A DNA stretch of 64,000 nucleotides from Whitmania pigra (Eukaryota > Annelida > Clitellata > Hirudinida > Haemopidae), in assembly GCA_021613335.1 (NCBI GenBank), contig JAJTWR010000159.1, positions 3,890,001 to 3,954,000 on the forward strand, in the 5' to 3' direction. The translations under genes were made by a program, and so were the position numbers. This document shows, one piece after another, positions 1 to 11,443 of this stretch; within the stretch, counting starts at the first letter, position 1, and the number at the start of each line of letters is the position of its first letter. A model generated the notes under the pieces. The model saw only the letters and a list, made by a program, of their open reading frames with translations. It was not told the DNA's origin and searched no databases.

Positions 1-1798
1 TTCTGGAACCATATTTTCACCTGGAAACCAATTATTGTGATTGTCTTCAAAATAATTATAAACGATATCGAACTTGTAATTATTTATATTTCAACAACAA
101 CAATAATAATAATAATACCAATTATAAAAGTCTAGTTGTAAGATATTTATTAAGTTATATAAAGTACACTTGGTTTATCAATAATTTTGTCAATTGACAA
201 TAACAAATATTAATAATCCGAAAACTACATTAAAAACTTCAGTAAAAAAAAGTTGCATTTCCCAAATGGAGGAAAAGCACATGTGTGTACCTGTAATCCG
301 TGTATCATACCACGTTACCATGGATACAACAGGATACATCGATGTTGATGTCGATATACGTCGAACGACAATTTAGTGGTCTGAACCATCGTTCTCAAAT
401 TAACTCTACCGGATGATCAACAGGATGTGAGATGCGGGCTCCTTTCCATCATCCATCCATCTTTCATTCCATCAATCACATTTGTCTCTCGCTCAATCCA
501 TCCATCTATTTATTCATCCACTTATCCATCCACATCAGTCGTATCAGTATTTTTTTTTTAATTTCAACGTATTGTTCACCATTATTCATCTTTATATTAT
601 TCTTTAATGATAATTATTTTAAAATAAAAGTTTGTCATGAAATCATGTTTTAATTATCGATGTACTGAGCGTGATTATCGTAGCGGCTATTAAACTCGTG
701 CACTGGCTGAAATAAACAAATAAATGGCAAGCAATTAAAAGGACCACCCACCTGCGTCTGAGTGAGACCCAGAGATGCAGCCAATTCTGCTCTCTCTGGC
801 AAGGCCAAGTACTGCGTCCTCTGAAACCTTCTGTTGAGTTGCTGAAGTTGTAAACTCGAGTAGATGGTCCTCGGTTTGCGCATCTTCTTCTTTCCACCTG
901 GCAGTCTTATTCCATCCTGGGTGGACGGAGCCGTTGTCGATGATTGCGATGCTGTTGGCAGTTTATCACCACCGGTCATGAAACCGCACAAATCTGTACG
1001 AGGGTAATTGCGAGAGAAATAACTCTGTAGTGTAATTATATTTCTGTAATTATAGTCACGTGTGTGGAAATTATTATTTTCAAATTAAACTTCTTAAGCA
1101 AGAAATTTTAAAATAAACTTTATTGTTTAACGAAACAATCGTTTACCCGACAAACGGGGTCCATTGATGGCGTACCCTGATGCTGATTGGTTGTTGTTGG
1201 TGTTGCTGGCCTGGAAAAGATTGGAGGACATGCACGGAGCGTAGTTGGTCTGGTGATACGAGGGCACCTGGTTGATGCCCGCGAACCCGTTCACGCCCCC
1301 CATGCCCTGGTAGAAGGGGTAAGAAGTGTGGAAGGTGGACTTGTTGGCACCGATGCCCGGTTGGCTCATGAGGGAGGTTGGACTTTTTGAGAGGATGCTT
1401 GAATCCACCTGGAGAAAGTTACCTGGATGGAATTGATCGGTCATGCTGAAGAGAGGAGACGCATAAGGCGATTGTCTGACCATCGGTTGTTGGTGCTGTT
1501 GCTGTTGTTGTTGTTGTTGCATGAAAAGATTGTTTTGTTGCAGTTGGTTTTTCAGTTCTTGTTTCTGATGCTGCAAACTGAGTTGGGTCGTCGTTGGCGC
1601 GACTGACGCGAGAGATTTTATTGGAGACTGAGAAGAAGCTTTTGAAGGCGACGCTGTTGAACGCTGTTGTTGTTGATGTTGGTTCAAATGTTGCTGGAGT
1701 TGAGCCACATGTTGACCTGAGGTGTCCAGAAAATTGGACTTGTTGGAACGAAGAGCTTCTTCCATGGAATCGGTGCTTGAAGATGCCGATAATGACAT
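1..1798 (-). CDS. Dlx: Dlx/Distal-less homeobox gene, 3' end outside window
   Basis: Homeodomain transcription factor of the Distal-less family, nuclear, controlling appendage and neural patterning in bilaterians. Exons on the minus strand: 1147-1798 (ATG at 1798; Q/N-rich N-terminus of 217 codons), 752-993, and 1-20 (continuing past the window edge). Splice phases agree: exon 1 ends in phase 1 at g|gtaaac, exon 2 starts after an acag acceptor with two bases, exon 2 ends cag|gtgggt in phase 0, and exon 3 starts after tttccag with GTG AAA ATA TGG TTC CAG. The homeodomain starts [19 protein letters not shown] and is cut before VKIWFQN, which is the usual intron position in Dlx genes. The remainder of recognition helix 3 and the C-terminus are not in the window. 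The start codon opens a Ser-rich [14 protein letters not shown] segment similar to other Dlx N-termini. Family assignment is very secure; orthology to one vertebrate paralogue cannot be told. Confidence 0.95.
752..993 (-). CDS. Dlx: Dlx exon 2: most of the homeodomain
   Basis: This exon of 242 nt carries a linker ([12 protein letters not shown]...), a basic KKKMRKPRT start of the homeodomain, helices 1 and 2 and the first turn of helix 3, ending at TQTQ. The donor at 751/750 and the acceptor at 995/994 (acag) were chosen because they alone keep the frame with exon 1 and exon 3. Confidence 0.93.
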
Positions 1799-4320
1799 GT
1801 CCGTATCGAAACCGGTTGGTTGTAAATGCGATTAATTCCTGAAACAGAAACCAAAACCTGCTTGAGAAATTTTCATCTTCCCAGAACTTAATCGTTTCGA
1901 GTCCCGGCCGAGGAATTTCCAGAAAGATCAAAGATCGGATGATAATTTCCAAGAGTAATTATTGTCCTACCTGGATTGGCTGGATAGTCTCGAAACACCT
2001 GACTTAAGTGAAGCCTCAATTAAATTTTATTTTCTTTCCAGATTATTGTTATTACAAACAATTACCACGTACACCCTCTGGCTCTACACCATTTATACGC
2101 CATCGAGGACCCATGAATATCTGCTCCAGGCGCAATCTCATTGGCTGGCGCTCAGTGGAGGCGGAGCCATCGGAGCCAAATGAAATGGCCATAAATTTTG
2201 ATAAGTCCAGCCCACCGAGATAAACATAATAATTAGAGATGGATGATGTATCACTCCGACAGCAATTATACGCCGGCAGTTCCACCGCTGCCTCAAAAAC
2301 GGTGGCTATTTTTTTGCTCAACAAAAATGGGGTTTTATAAATTTCCTCCAAAACAACGTTGAGAATCACGACTGGAAATAATTTTAATTCCAACAAGATT
2401 TACTTCGTAATGAATGAATTGTAATTATACTATGCTCTCTCGTAGTAAATATGTTGTCTTCAGACGTGGTAAACATGTCGTAATTATCACTTGAAGTGGA
2501 ATGATCATTTCAAATTGTAAACTGATGAACGTCAACTTGCAATTTGAACTTATTTTTCCAATCGATTTTCTTCCTCCTGACTTTTAGCGACAACCTTTTC
2601 AAAGAGTCGCAAACTTCTGTTATTTTTTTGTTTCTTTTCCCAACGATAAGATGGCGCCCAACCGTCTGGAAAAAGCATTCCACTCCTGGAAAAATGTCTC
2701 CTCGAGTCAAAGATGCTAAAAAGGGAGTTCGTAAGATTGCGAGCGTCTTCTATTTCCGGCAGTGGCGCACGTGTTGCTGTTCGTGCATCATCCACAGATC
2801 CCTGGCACTTCCGATCGGAATGGCGCTGAGATTTTCAGATATGGCGCACGACGTTTGATAATTGAGAGGACAATTATCCGTCATTATTTTACTCATGAAC
2901 AACATCGTCTATACGTTTTCGGTTTTCTAGAATCTCTGGATTCCTGAACGTTGCTTGAATTTCATTGCTCATTTCATTTCTATGCAACTCTGTTTACATT
3001 CTATCAATGACGCGTTGTTTATAAATTCATGCCGATTTGCTGCCATTCCAGTCTGGTAATGAGGTGGGCTGGTTAATAATAATAATATTAATAACAATAA
3101 CATTAATTATTATCATCGTCACCGTCATCGAGGTTTATTATCATTACCATCATTACCGAGGTCCTTCTATGTTTACCTTGATTACGTAACCATTGAACTC
3201 ACGCTTCAGTCATTATGCGGCGGATGTCAATTTAATGTAATCATAATCATAATCACGGTTGATGACCTTTGTCCTCCTCCCCCTCCTCATCATCATCATC
3301 AGCAGCAGCAACAGCATCATCCTCGTCATCATCAGCCTCTTCATCATCGCAGCCATAACATCACTGTAGTCATGATAATGGTAGCGGCGATGTTGGCACG
3401 AACAGGAGCTAATATGGAGGCCTGCCATCTATCGACTGAACATGGAAAGCTGACCAATGAAGCGAAACTGGAGAGCCATCAATGAACCATGAAAGTCCTC
3501 TCCATCTTTTTATGGCAACATTCATGCTCCACTCACTCGGGCGGAAGCGATTCCAGCGTCCTTCATGAGGCCTATTGACGTCATCGTCGTGTTCTTCCTC
3601 CACCTTATCGTCATCATCATCATCATCATCATCACCGTCGTCGTCGTTATCTCAGACATTCGTCATCGTCTTCGTCATCATCATCTTCAGCATCATCTCC
3701 AACATCATCTTTAAAATTTGAATCGAGACTAAGAGAGAGAAACTCAAGATGAGCAAGTTGGAAATTGTAGCAAACCGACCCGTATAATGAGTGACTCTCG
3801 TTCGTAATTAGGTCATGTCGGGGTCATGCCGACCTGTTTGCGTGCAACGACGCAGTTGTCCTCACTCGCCGTTGACACGTACCTCGCTGCTGCGCTTATT
3901 ATCGCCCACCAACAACAAACAAACATCGATCATCGAAAATGTTCCCATGACAACTTGCACTTCTTCCCTACAACATTCCATCGATCCACATCAATTAAAT
4001 GATTATTTTATTTAGTTTAAATTGATTAATTCATTGTTGATTAATCTTACAAGTTCACCTCATCATCACCATCCATCATCGTCGTCATCACCACCATCGT
4101 CGTAATAGTAATAGTCATCATCACTTACATCGTCGTAATATATTCATCATCAAGGGGCGTGATAATTAGCTCGGAGGGTTTCGCGTTTAGAGAAGGCACT
4201 ATAAAAATATTTTTTTTCATTATTAAGATTATTACTATTGTTATTAGTATTATTATTATTATTATTGTTTTTATTATAATTTTAGTAATTAATAAATAAT
4301 ATTATTTATATTATTAATAT
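1799..4320. other. Region upstream of Dlx, no gene seen
   Basis: No coding exon is supported. The stretch holds short (CAT)n/(ATG)n runs near 3280-3370, 3600-3720 and 4050-4150, and a relatively GC-rich non-repetitive block near 2620-2860 whose open frames match no family I know. Because it lies 5' of Dlx it is a natural place for regulatory sequence; the only site with a recognisable consensus is the DR5 listed separately. Confidence 0.5.
3810..3826 (+). promoter_or_regulatory. DR5 nuclear-receptor site (RARE-like)
   Basis: AGGTCA, five-base spacer tgtcg, GGGTCA: both halves fit RGKTCA and the spacing is that of RAR/RXR direct-repeat-5 elements. It lies about 2.0 kb upstream of the Dlx start codon. 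Function is inference; a site of this length can arise by chance. Confidence 0.35.
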
Positions 4321-4330
4321 TAATTTTAAT

Positions 4331-4503
4331 TATAATATAATATAATATAATATAATATAATATAATATAATATAATATAATATAATATAATATAATATAT
4401 ATAATATAATATAATTATAATATAATATAATATAATATAATATAATATAATATAAATAATATAATATAATATAATATAATATAATATCATATAATATAAT
4501 ATA
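4331..4503. repeat. (TATAA)n pentanucleotide satellite, LINE 3' flank
   Basis: Near-perfect TATAA units with a few irregular steps. It abuts the poly(A) end of the LINE; the same satellite continues at the other end of the element. Confidence 0.95.
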
Positions 4504-4604
4504 ATTTTTTTTTTTTTTTTTTTTTTTTATTTGAAAAAAATCAGCTCAGGCCAACGGCCCCTCGCCGAAACCGAAAACAAAACGAAAACCAGTGCGCCAA
4601 CCCC

Positions 4605-7400
4605 TCAATCTAAATTGTAAATTCTATTAACAAAAAAACCGTCCAAGTTTCTCTTAAACTCTTCCACATCCCTTGACATCACAACCTCCTGTGGCAAACT
4701 GTTCCATTCCTGGACCACTCTGTTGCAAAAATAAAACTTTCTGCAATCTTTGTGGGCCAGTCTTGTCATCAGTTTTCTTTCATGTCCTCTGGTCTTGGAA
4801 TATGTGCAGACAGAAAGGGAAGGACAAACTAAATCTCTCGTTCCACTTGTCAACAACTTAAACAACAAAATCAAATCAGCTCTTTTTCTTCTGTAACACA
4901 AACTTGGCAATTTCAGTTTCTCTAGTCTCGATTGGTAAGGAAGGTTCCTACAGGATTGTCTTAATCTTGTAGCTCTTCTTTGTACCCCTTCTATCGCATC
5001 AATCAATCCCTGTCTATAAGGGCTCCACACCTGTACTCCATACTCCAACTGAGACCTCACCAAAGACTTATACAAACCCACGAAAGCAAAATCCGACAGA
5101 TATCTAAAATTTCTTGCTATGATACCCAACATCATATTTGCTTTCTTAACCCGTGAGAGAATGTGTTCTTTGAATTTTAAATCTGAATCTACTATAATTC
5201 CAAGGTCCGTGAACGAGTTGTAAACTGGAATTTCATATTTTGTTCCATCTAGGTCTGATAGCTGGTAGCTATTCAAGTGGTGTTTCCCCCCTACATGCAG
5301 TGCACAACATTTGTTCATATTAACTTTCATTTGCCATCTGTTGAACCAATCAATTACGTTATCCACGTCCACCTGTAACTTGCTGCAGTCCTCCTCTTCG
5401 CTAATAACTCTATATATTTTTGTGTCATCCGCAAACAAGAATAAGTTTTCACAAACTGTGTATATGTCGTTAATATATATGAGAAACAGCAATGGACCAA
5501 GTACGCTGCCTTGAGGGACCCCGCTAGTCACAGGCAACGAGTCTGACAGCTCCCCACCGACCCTCACCTGGAAACTCCGGCCCGACAAATAATTACCAAT
5601 CCACACAACCACCATGTGGTGCACCCCATATCTCTCTAGCTTGAAGAGTAGCTTTTCATGCGAGATCTTATCGAAGGCTTTTTCCAAGTCCGTGTAAATT
5701 ACATCGACTTCATCTCCGTCCTCCACCGCACTGGTAAGTGTATCCATAAATCTGAGCATTTGGAGAGTCGTAGAACGAGATGGTAAAAATCCAAACTGAT
5801 TTTGAGCGAAAAGATCGTTTCTTGAAAAGTGAGCTATCAGATGGTCTTTAATGATTGATTCTAATATTTTGCTGCAAACCGATGTCAACGACACAGGTCT
5901 ATAGTTTGAAACTACACTTTTTATTCCTTTTTTGAATAGAGGAACCACATAGCTAGATCTCCAGTCTTCCACCACCACCCCTGACTGAATGGAGCAATCG
6001 AAGATGTGTTTCAAATAACACTTTATCGATTCCCGTGTCTCTTTTAAAACTCTTGGATGAATTCCATCTGGTCCCGCTGATTTACTGCTGTTTAGATCTT
6101 TCAACTTCCTACACAGTACATCTATGTCGATCCGAACCTCCTCCATCTCGACTCCCGGAACTGTGGGATTGAAAACAGGTGTCCCTTCCGAACCTGTATC
6201 CGTGATATACACTGATGCAAAAAAGTCCGCAAAAGCCTGTGCCTTCTCCTTGCCTCCGATCAAATCAGTGCCGTCCACTGAGATTGTACTGATTGCATCT
6301 TTACTTCTTGTTTTCTTTTGTACATGATTCCAGAATAATTTTGGATTTGATTTGAATTTGATTGCTAATTGATTCTGGCTTTCTATATTTAGCTTCACAG
6401 ACAATTTTTTTACTCTTTTTCTAAGGTCTTTGAATTCGTTGATTCTGTTCGTGTCACCATACCTGAAGATCTGTCTCCAGCAATAGTGTTTCCTCGTTAT
6501 TAATTCATGAAGCTCTGGTGTCATTTTGAATCTAAACTTTTTGCACAGTCTGTGGGGTATGTGTTTTTTTGTCAGCTCTTTTAAAGTATTTTTAAAGGCT
6601 GTCCACTTTGATTCAAGAGTCAAAGAGGGTTCCAAAACATCCACCAGCTTGTTATCAAGTTCATTATTTAAACTGGTGTAATCTCCTAAATCATAGCAGG
6701 GCTTTCTTCTAGCTCTGGCGCTATCTTCAACATCACATATAACATTGAACGAAACAATAGAGTGGTCGCTACCTCCCAATGGTGCGAGGCAAACAACATT
6801 CTCTACTATATCATTTGATATCACCAAATCAAGGATATGTGCAATTTGTCCGAATCTAAATCTCGTTGGTTCCATGACGTGTTGAGTCAGAAATCTGTCA
6901 TCCAAAAAATTCAAAAATCTATTTTCAATCTTTGTTGTAGAACCTGAACAACTTGTCGTTAACCAATCAATATCTGGGAAATTAAAATCTCCTATGAGCA
7001 AATGATCTCCTTCCAAACAAAAAAATTCCCCCAACAACTGCATTAATTTGTCGTTGTTGTCTGATGAACTATTTGGACTTCTGTAAATCATCAGTACATT
7101 GAGAAATCCATGTGAAGTTACTACTCTGACACATAATTTCTCCAGAAATTCACTCTCCAAAATAATTTCACTGATCAAAAGGCTTTCTTTGTGATACAAC
7201 AATATCCCTCTGTACCTCTCTTTTTGAAAACCACATGACAAAATTTGCCTCCCATTTATCTGATATTCTGACAATAAGTGAATGGATTTTGAATGCTTGG
7301 GATTAGTCTCGCTTAGAAATATCAGATCAGTTTTAGCATGGAGCTCCACAAGATGTTGAAACTCTATAAATTTATTTGATAAGGAATCCACATTAGACAA
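4605..7400 (-). CDS. LINE ORF2: endonuclease and reverse transcriptase
   Basis: Nicks target DNA and copies the element RNA by target-primed reverse transcription. Order of domains: APE-type endonuclease about residues 1-220 (NVDSLSNKF, SET, IYRSPNSS, GDFNFPDIDW near 137-146, SDHSIVSF near 211); RT about 430-720 with PLFKKG, NYRPVSLTS, QFGFLPSRST, YTDLEKAFD, SGVPQGSVLGPLLF and catalytic FADD near 655; then the thumb/C-terminal region ending EVVMSRDVEEFKRNLDGFF. The first in-frame ATG is not near the domain start: the ORF shown begins at a TTG, and the frame is open back to about 7494, overlapping the last 55 nt or so of ORF1 in the -1 frame. That upstream part includes SSLTIWLSN, which fits the true start of the endonuclease fold. 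Translation therefore probably depends on ORF1 (frameshift or reinitiation). Confidence 0.95.
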   Translation of the reverse strand: MSNVDSLSNKFIEFQHLVELHAKTDLIFLSETNPKHSKSIHLLSEYQINGRQILSCGFQKERYRGILLYHKESLLISEIILESEFLEKLCVRVVTSHGFLNVLMIYRSPNSSSDNNDKLMQLLGEFFCLEGDHLLIGDFNFPDIDWLTTSCSGSTTKIENRFLNFLDDRFLTQHVMEPTRFRFGQIAHILDLVISNDIVENVVCLAPLGGSDHSIVSFNVICDVEDSARARRKPCYDLGDYTSLNNELDNKLVDVLEPSLTLESKWTAFKNTLKELTKKHIPHRLCKKFRFKMTPELHELITRKHYCWRQIFRYGDTNRINEFKDLRKRVKKLSVKLNIESQNQLAIKFKSNPKLFWNHVQKKTRSKDAISTISVDGTDLIGGKEKAQAFADFFASVYITDTGSEGTPVFNPTVPGVEMEEVRIDIDVLCRKLKDLNSSKSAGPDGIHPRVLKETRESIKCYLKHIFDCSIQSGVVVEDWRSSYVVPLFKKGIKSVVSNYRPVSLTSVCSKILESIIKDHLIAHFSRNDLFAQNQFGFLPSRSTTLQMLRFMDTLTSAVEDGDEVDVIYTDLEKAFDKISHEKLLFKLERYGVHHMVVVWIGNYLSGRSFQVRVGGELSDSLPVTSGVPQGSVLGPLLFLIYINDIYTVCENLFLFADDTKIYRVISEEEDCSKLQVDVDNVIDWFNRWQMKVNMNKCCALHVGGKHHLNSYQLSDLDGTKYEIPVYNSFTDLGIIVDSDLKFKEHILSRVKKANMMLGIIARNFRYLSDFAFVGLYKSLVRSQLEYGVQVWSPYRQGLIDAIEGVQRRATRLRQSCRNLPYQSRLEKLKLPSLCYRRKRADLILLFKLLTSGTRDLVCPSLSVCTYSKTRGHERKLMTRLAHKDCRKFYFCNRVVQEWNSLPQEVVMSRDVEEFKRNLDGFFVNRIYNLD

Positions 7401-7438
7401 CCAAATTGTTAGACTTGATCTTCTTGAACTGTTCTTAG

Positions 7439-8257
7439 TTATAAATTTCGTCTCCTGTAGGAAACCACATGAAAGTCTCCTGGCTGACCCCTGACTCTAA
7501 AAACCCACTTGCTTACATCTTCTTTTTTGCTGATCTCCTCCTTCTTCTCCTTTAACAGTTTGGAGCACAGTTCTCTATCCTCCTTGGATAAATCATTGTT
7601 TAGAATCACTCTTGAGAAGGTTTCACTCTTTCTCAATTTGAAGCTGTTTTCAAAGACTAAATTTTTATGACATAGGTTGCTAAACTTTAATAAAACTGGT
7701 CTGGTTTTATTGGTCTCTTCATTTCTCCTTCCTAATCTCAGGGACTCCATATCTTCTTTAAAATCCCTGCCTGTTATTTCCAACAACAACTTCAGTACTT
7801 CATCTTTATCTGCATTTTTTGAATCCCTCTCAGGCAAGTTGTAGACCACGATATTGTTCTTTCTATTCAATCTATCATTAGAAGTCTCAAATGATGATTT
7901 TGTTGCCTCAACTGATTTTTGAACAGACCCAACATCAGAAACAAGAAGTTCAACTTTATCTTTGAACAAGCTTGACCATTCCCTAGTTGCCTGCCTTGAA
8001 TCCTTTGTAAATGAATCTAGTTTTGACTTAAAATCTGCTATTTCGTTTTTTTGTTGTTCAACAACAGCAAATCTTTCATCGTTCCTTTTTAGGTTTTCTT
8101 TTATTTCTTTTATGTCGGACCTCAAAGATACGAGCACGTTCAAAAAACCCAGAGCTTCTTTATTTTCTTTTATACAACATTCACACAGTTTTAAACCGCA
8201 CAATTCCTCTTCGCTTTTCTTGTCACTACAGCCATCTTTCTTCTTTGACAACGGCAT
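7439..8257 (-). CDS. LINE ORF1: coiled-coil/RRM-like RNA-binding protein
   Basis: 272 aa from ATG at 8257. The N-terminus is basic with a Cys cluster (CGLKLCECC). A long charged coiled coil runs about residues 40-130. An RRM-like segment begins RKNNIVVYNLPERD near 135 and continues through LRLGRR and PVLLKF, followed by a Lys/Glu-rich helix and a basic C-terminus. This layout resembles LINE ORF1 proteins that trimerise and coat the RNA. The stop TAA comes directly after CGA AAT TTA, a slippery heptamer (listed separately). No sequence damage is visible. Confidence 0.88.
   Translation of the reverse strand: MPLSKKKDGCSDKKSEEELCGLKLCECCIKENKEALGFLNVLVSLRSDIKEIKENLKRNDERFAVVEQQKNEIADFKSKLDSFTKDSRQATREWSSLFKDKVELLVSDVGSVQKSVEATKSSFETSNDRLNRKNNIVVYNLPERDSKNADKDEVLKLLLEITGRDFKEDMESLRLGRRNEETNKTRPVLLKFSNLCHKNLVFENSFKLRKSETFSRVILNNDLSKEDRELCSKLLKEKKEEISKKEDVSKWVFRVRGQPGDFHVVSYRRRNL
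7442..7448 (-). other. Candidate -1 frameshift heptamer A AAT TTA at ORF1 stop
   Basis: Read on the minus strand in the ORF1 frame the sequence is cgA AAT TTA TAA. It fits X XXY YYZ in the correct phase, and the next codon is the ORF1 stop. After a -1 slip the next codon is ATA, in the same frame as ORF2, which is open from there through the whole endonuclease/RT. The heptamer type is one known to work in retroviruses. I see no strong stem-loop just downstream (the sequence is AU-rich), so activity is unproven. Confidence 0.55.
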
Positions 8258-8391
8258 GTTGTCACAATCCGCAAAATCGATACTGTGATTAATTTATATT
8301 AAGCTATTCGAGAAAAATTCGTGTTCTAGTGGAATAAAGCACGAATTCAGAAGTTATCGGAGTCGTAACGCACTGATGGGCGATAACCAAG

Positions 8392-8525
8392 AATATAATA
8401 TAATATATATAATATAATATATAATATAATATAATATAATATAATAGAATATAATATAATATAATATAATATAATATAATATAATATAATATAATATAAT
8501 ATAATATAATATAATATAATATAAT

Positions 8526-8557
<32 letters not shown>

Positions 8558-8588
8558 TATAATATAATTAATATAATATAATATAAAA
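8392..8588. repeat. (TATAA)n satellite, LINE 5' flank
   Basis: Same pentanucleotide as at 4331-4503, on the other side of the LINE, showing that the element inserted inside one satellite tract. Confidence 0.95.
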
Positions 8589-10652
8589 ATATAAATATTA
8601 TTTTATTATTACATTTTATTATTATTATTATTATTAATGTTGTTTTCATCATCATTAACATCAGCAGTCATTCGACAGAATCAAGAAAGTCGAAGCGAGA
8701 CAGCCCACACCCATTCCAACGGTCCATACCTCCCTCAGTGCGCCACCTTCAGGCGGCAAAAGTACTTCGTTCTTCCAGTTGAAAGACAACAAGCACTTCA
8801 TCCTCTGTCGAGCCTGCTTCACCATCATCATCACCAGCATGCTTATCGTCCTCATCGTCATCATCATCTACATCGTCGACAGCGATGACGACGACGACGA
8901 CGACGATTAGTGACTTAATTGAAATCAGGTGATGACCTAGATGCATGTTTATAACGTCATGCGGTGTTTATAACGCTTCTAATTGGTTAATATACACTTC
9001 GTGATTATTATCGCATGACCCAGTATCAAGGTCAGGTCACTGAATAGAAGTGATGCTGAATTTACTTTTATTTTTACTGTCAAAATATATTTTTTAACGA
9101 AAAACATTTCTAATGGGTCAACATCGCTTTAGGAAATTGCTTCGTTTATTTTGTTTGAAATTACAAGGCAGCCAATCAGAAGAGTCCTTTAAAAAAAAAG
9201 TGTTGCTCTCTTGATTCTGATTGGTTGTCACTCTGAAGCAACTAAAGTGGATGAATTTTTATCGAAATGAAATATTTTTTACATTTGCTTAATAAAGTTT
9301 TGATAATAATTATTTAATAATAATATCAAATCTTACGTAAGAAATGACTAATTGCTGAAATTTTAATCCATAAAATTCCTTAAACACAAACGTTAAAGCC
9401 ACAAAAGAATCAAAATTAAAACAGCTCGAATTAAGCATTTTAAAAAAGTTTTGCAGCAAATACTCTCAAACTGAACCTATTTTGGTCCACGTGATTTTCA
9501 TGGACACATTTACTTTCATACAATTTTAAATAATAAATTTCAAACGAAATAATAAAGTTAAATATAACATTGAATAATAAATATTATAATATATTTGTGT
9601 TTCATTCAGGCACAAACCTTCTGAAATGCTTCGACTTGTTCAAACCGAGTCTGACCAGGTTTCCTGCGCAACGACGTCGTGAAACAGTCATGATAATGAT
9701 TACGATTATGATGATGATGATGATGATGATTACGATGGTGATGATGATGATGGTGGTGGTAATGTTGAATAAACGGATAGCATCATGATGCAATGATGTT
9801 TGATTTTATTTTTGCAATCAGAGAAATATAATTACATTAGCCGGTCACTGTTACCGTAATATTTTTTAAAAATAAAATTTATATTAAAAATGTTTGCAAT
9901 TGATCTAAAAAAGCGTTTTTTCAACCTTGCTTAAAAAAATGCTTATCGCTACTACTTCTATACTATTACTTCTAATCATCATCATCGTTATCGTCACCGT
10001 CATTGTCATCATCACCATCGTAATCATCATCATCTTCATAATCATCATAATCAACATCATTCATGATGTCATGCAACGCAGATGAGTGACAGGAAATAAA
10101 TAAATCACTCCATAATAACATCTTATCCACTCCACGCTATTTATAACTTCTATCCTTTGGAATCCAATGTGTATTCATCATACCCAGTTGGTTGAAAATT
10201 AATTAGCATATATTATGATTATGTTTTATAGCGTCTGCATCACATGGAATTCTCATCCTTTTTTGATTTGAATTTATTTAACATTTTACTATTTCAATTA
10301 ACTGAGATAAATTAAAAAGTCGATGATAATAATATCATGAAACGTTAGTAAAATAAATATTTCAAATCACCGTATTCCACCATAATAACATTTCACCAAT
10401 GTATTCCAATGTTTCACGGGAATGTGACGCCATCTTGTGGAGGAAGAAAAACGGTCATGGAACATCAAAGAATTGAATCAGGTTTCAGAGGCGTAAATTT
10501 TATGCTCAATTCATCGCGTGATGTGTTTATTTTAAATTATTTTCATTTTAAATTAGTTCTATCTTATATTATTTTCATTTAGGATTTATGTTTAATTGTA
10601 TTATTTACAATTTAATTAATTCAAATTTGCTCACCAGTCCGCGGAATAAGTC

Positions 10653-10860
<208 letters not shown>

Positions 10861-11443
10861 TTATATAAATATTAATAATAAAGATTAATTATTATATTAA
10901 ATAACAATATTAATAATAATTATACAGATATTACCGATTCTTATTTATTATTAATAATATTATGATATAATAATTTTTTTTTTCAATTTTGAATTCGCTT
11001 ACTCATTTTCAGAACTCTGAACGAACCCTGAATCACCAAAAAATCATAAATTCAGGAAATTTAATTGCCGTAAGGGGATAACCTGTTCCAAAGTGTCAAA
11101 ATTATGAAAAATTATCTATTAATAATAACATTGAGACAAATTGTATTTGTTACGAAATCAATCACATCTTCTGCTATTGTTGTTGATGTTGTGATCATAT
11201 TTTCTGGATTTAAAATACTATAATGCTAAATAGATAATTACATATAAGTCTCATTATAATTTATTTTGTTTATTTTTTTGTTTTTGCTCAAGTAATTTTG
11301 TTTAAATTGTCAAATAACTTAAAAAGCTTTTAAACATTTGAAATTAATTTTGAGTACATTGAAAAACTAGTGAAATGGATAAAGACTTTAGCAAGAAATG
11401 TCTGAACACACCATTCAAATACTATTTGATTTTTGGAGTGAAC

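Larger units (their letters stand above)
4505..8391 (-). mobile_element. Full-length-looking CR1/Jockey-group LINE
   Basis: Non-LTR retrotransposon on the minus strand: 5' UTR about 8258-8391, ORF1 8257-7439, ORF2 about 7494-4605, 3' UTR 4604-4530, then AATAAA merging into a run of about 25 A (T's at 4505-4530 on +). Both ORFs are uninterrupted, so the copy may be young or active. Both ends lie in (TATAA)n satellite (4331-4503 and 8392-8588), so a target-site duplication cannot be defined. Clade is judged from the APE-type endonuclease, the FADD-type RT and the C-terminal RGHERKL...NRVVQEWNSLP block; CR1 versus a neighbouring clade of the Jockey group cannot be settled by eye. A degenerate relative of the ORF2 end is at 56016-56318. 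Confidence 0.93.

Noticed and set aside
1888..1908. tttcgagtcccggcc, resembling a tRNA T-loop
   Set aside because: No matching acceptor stem, D-arm or box A at the expected distance upstream.
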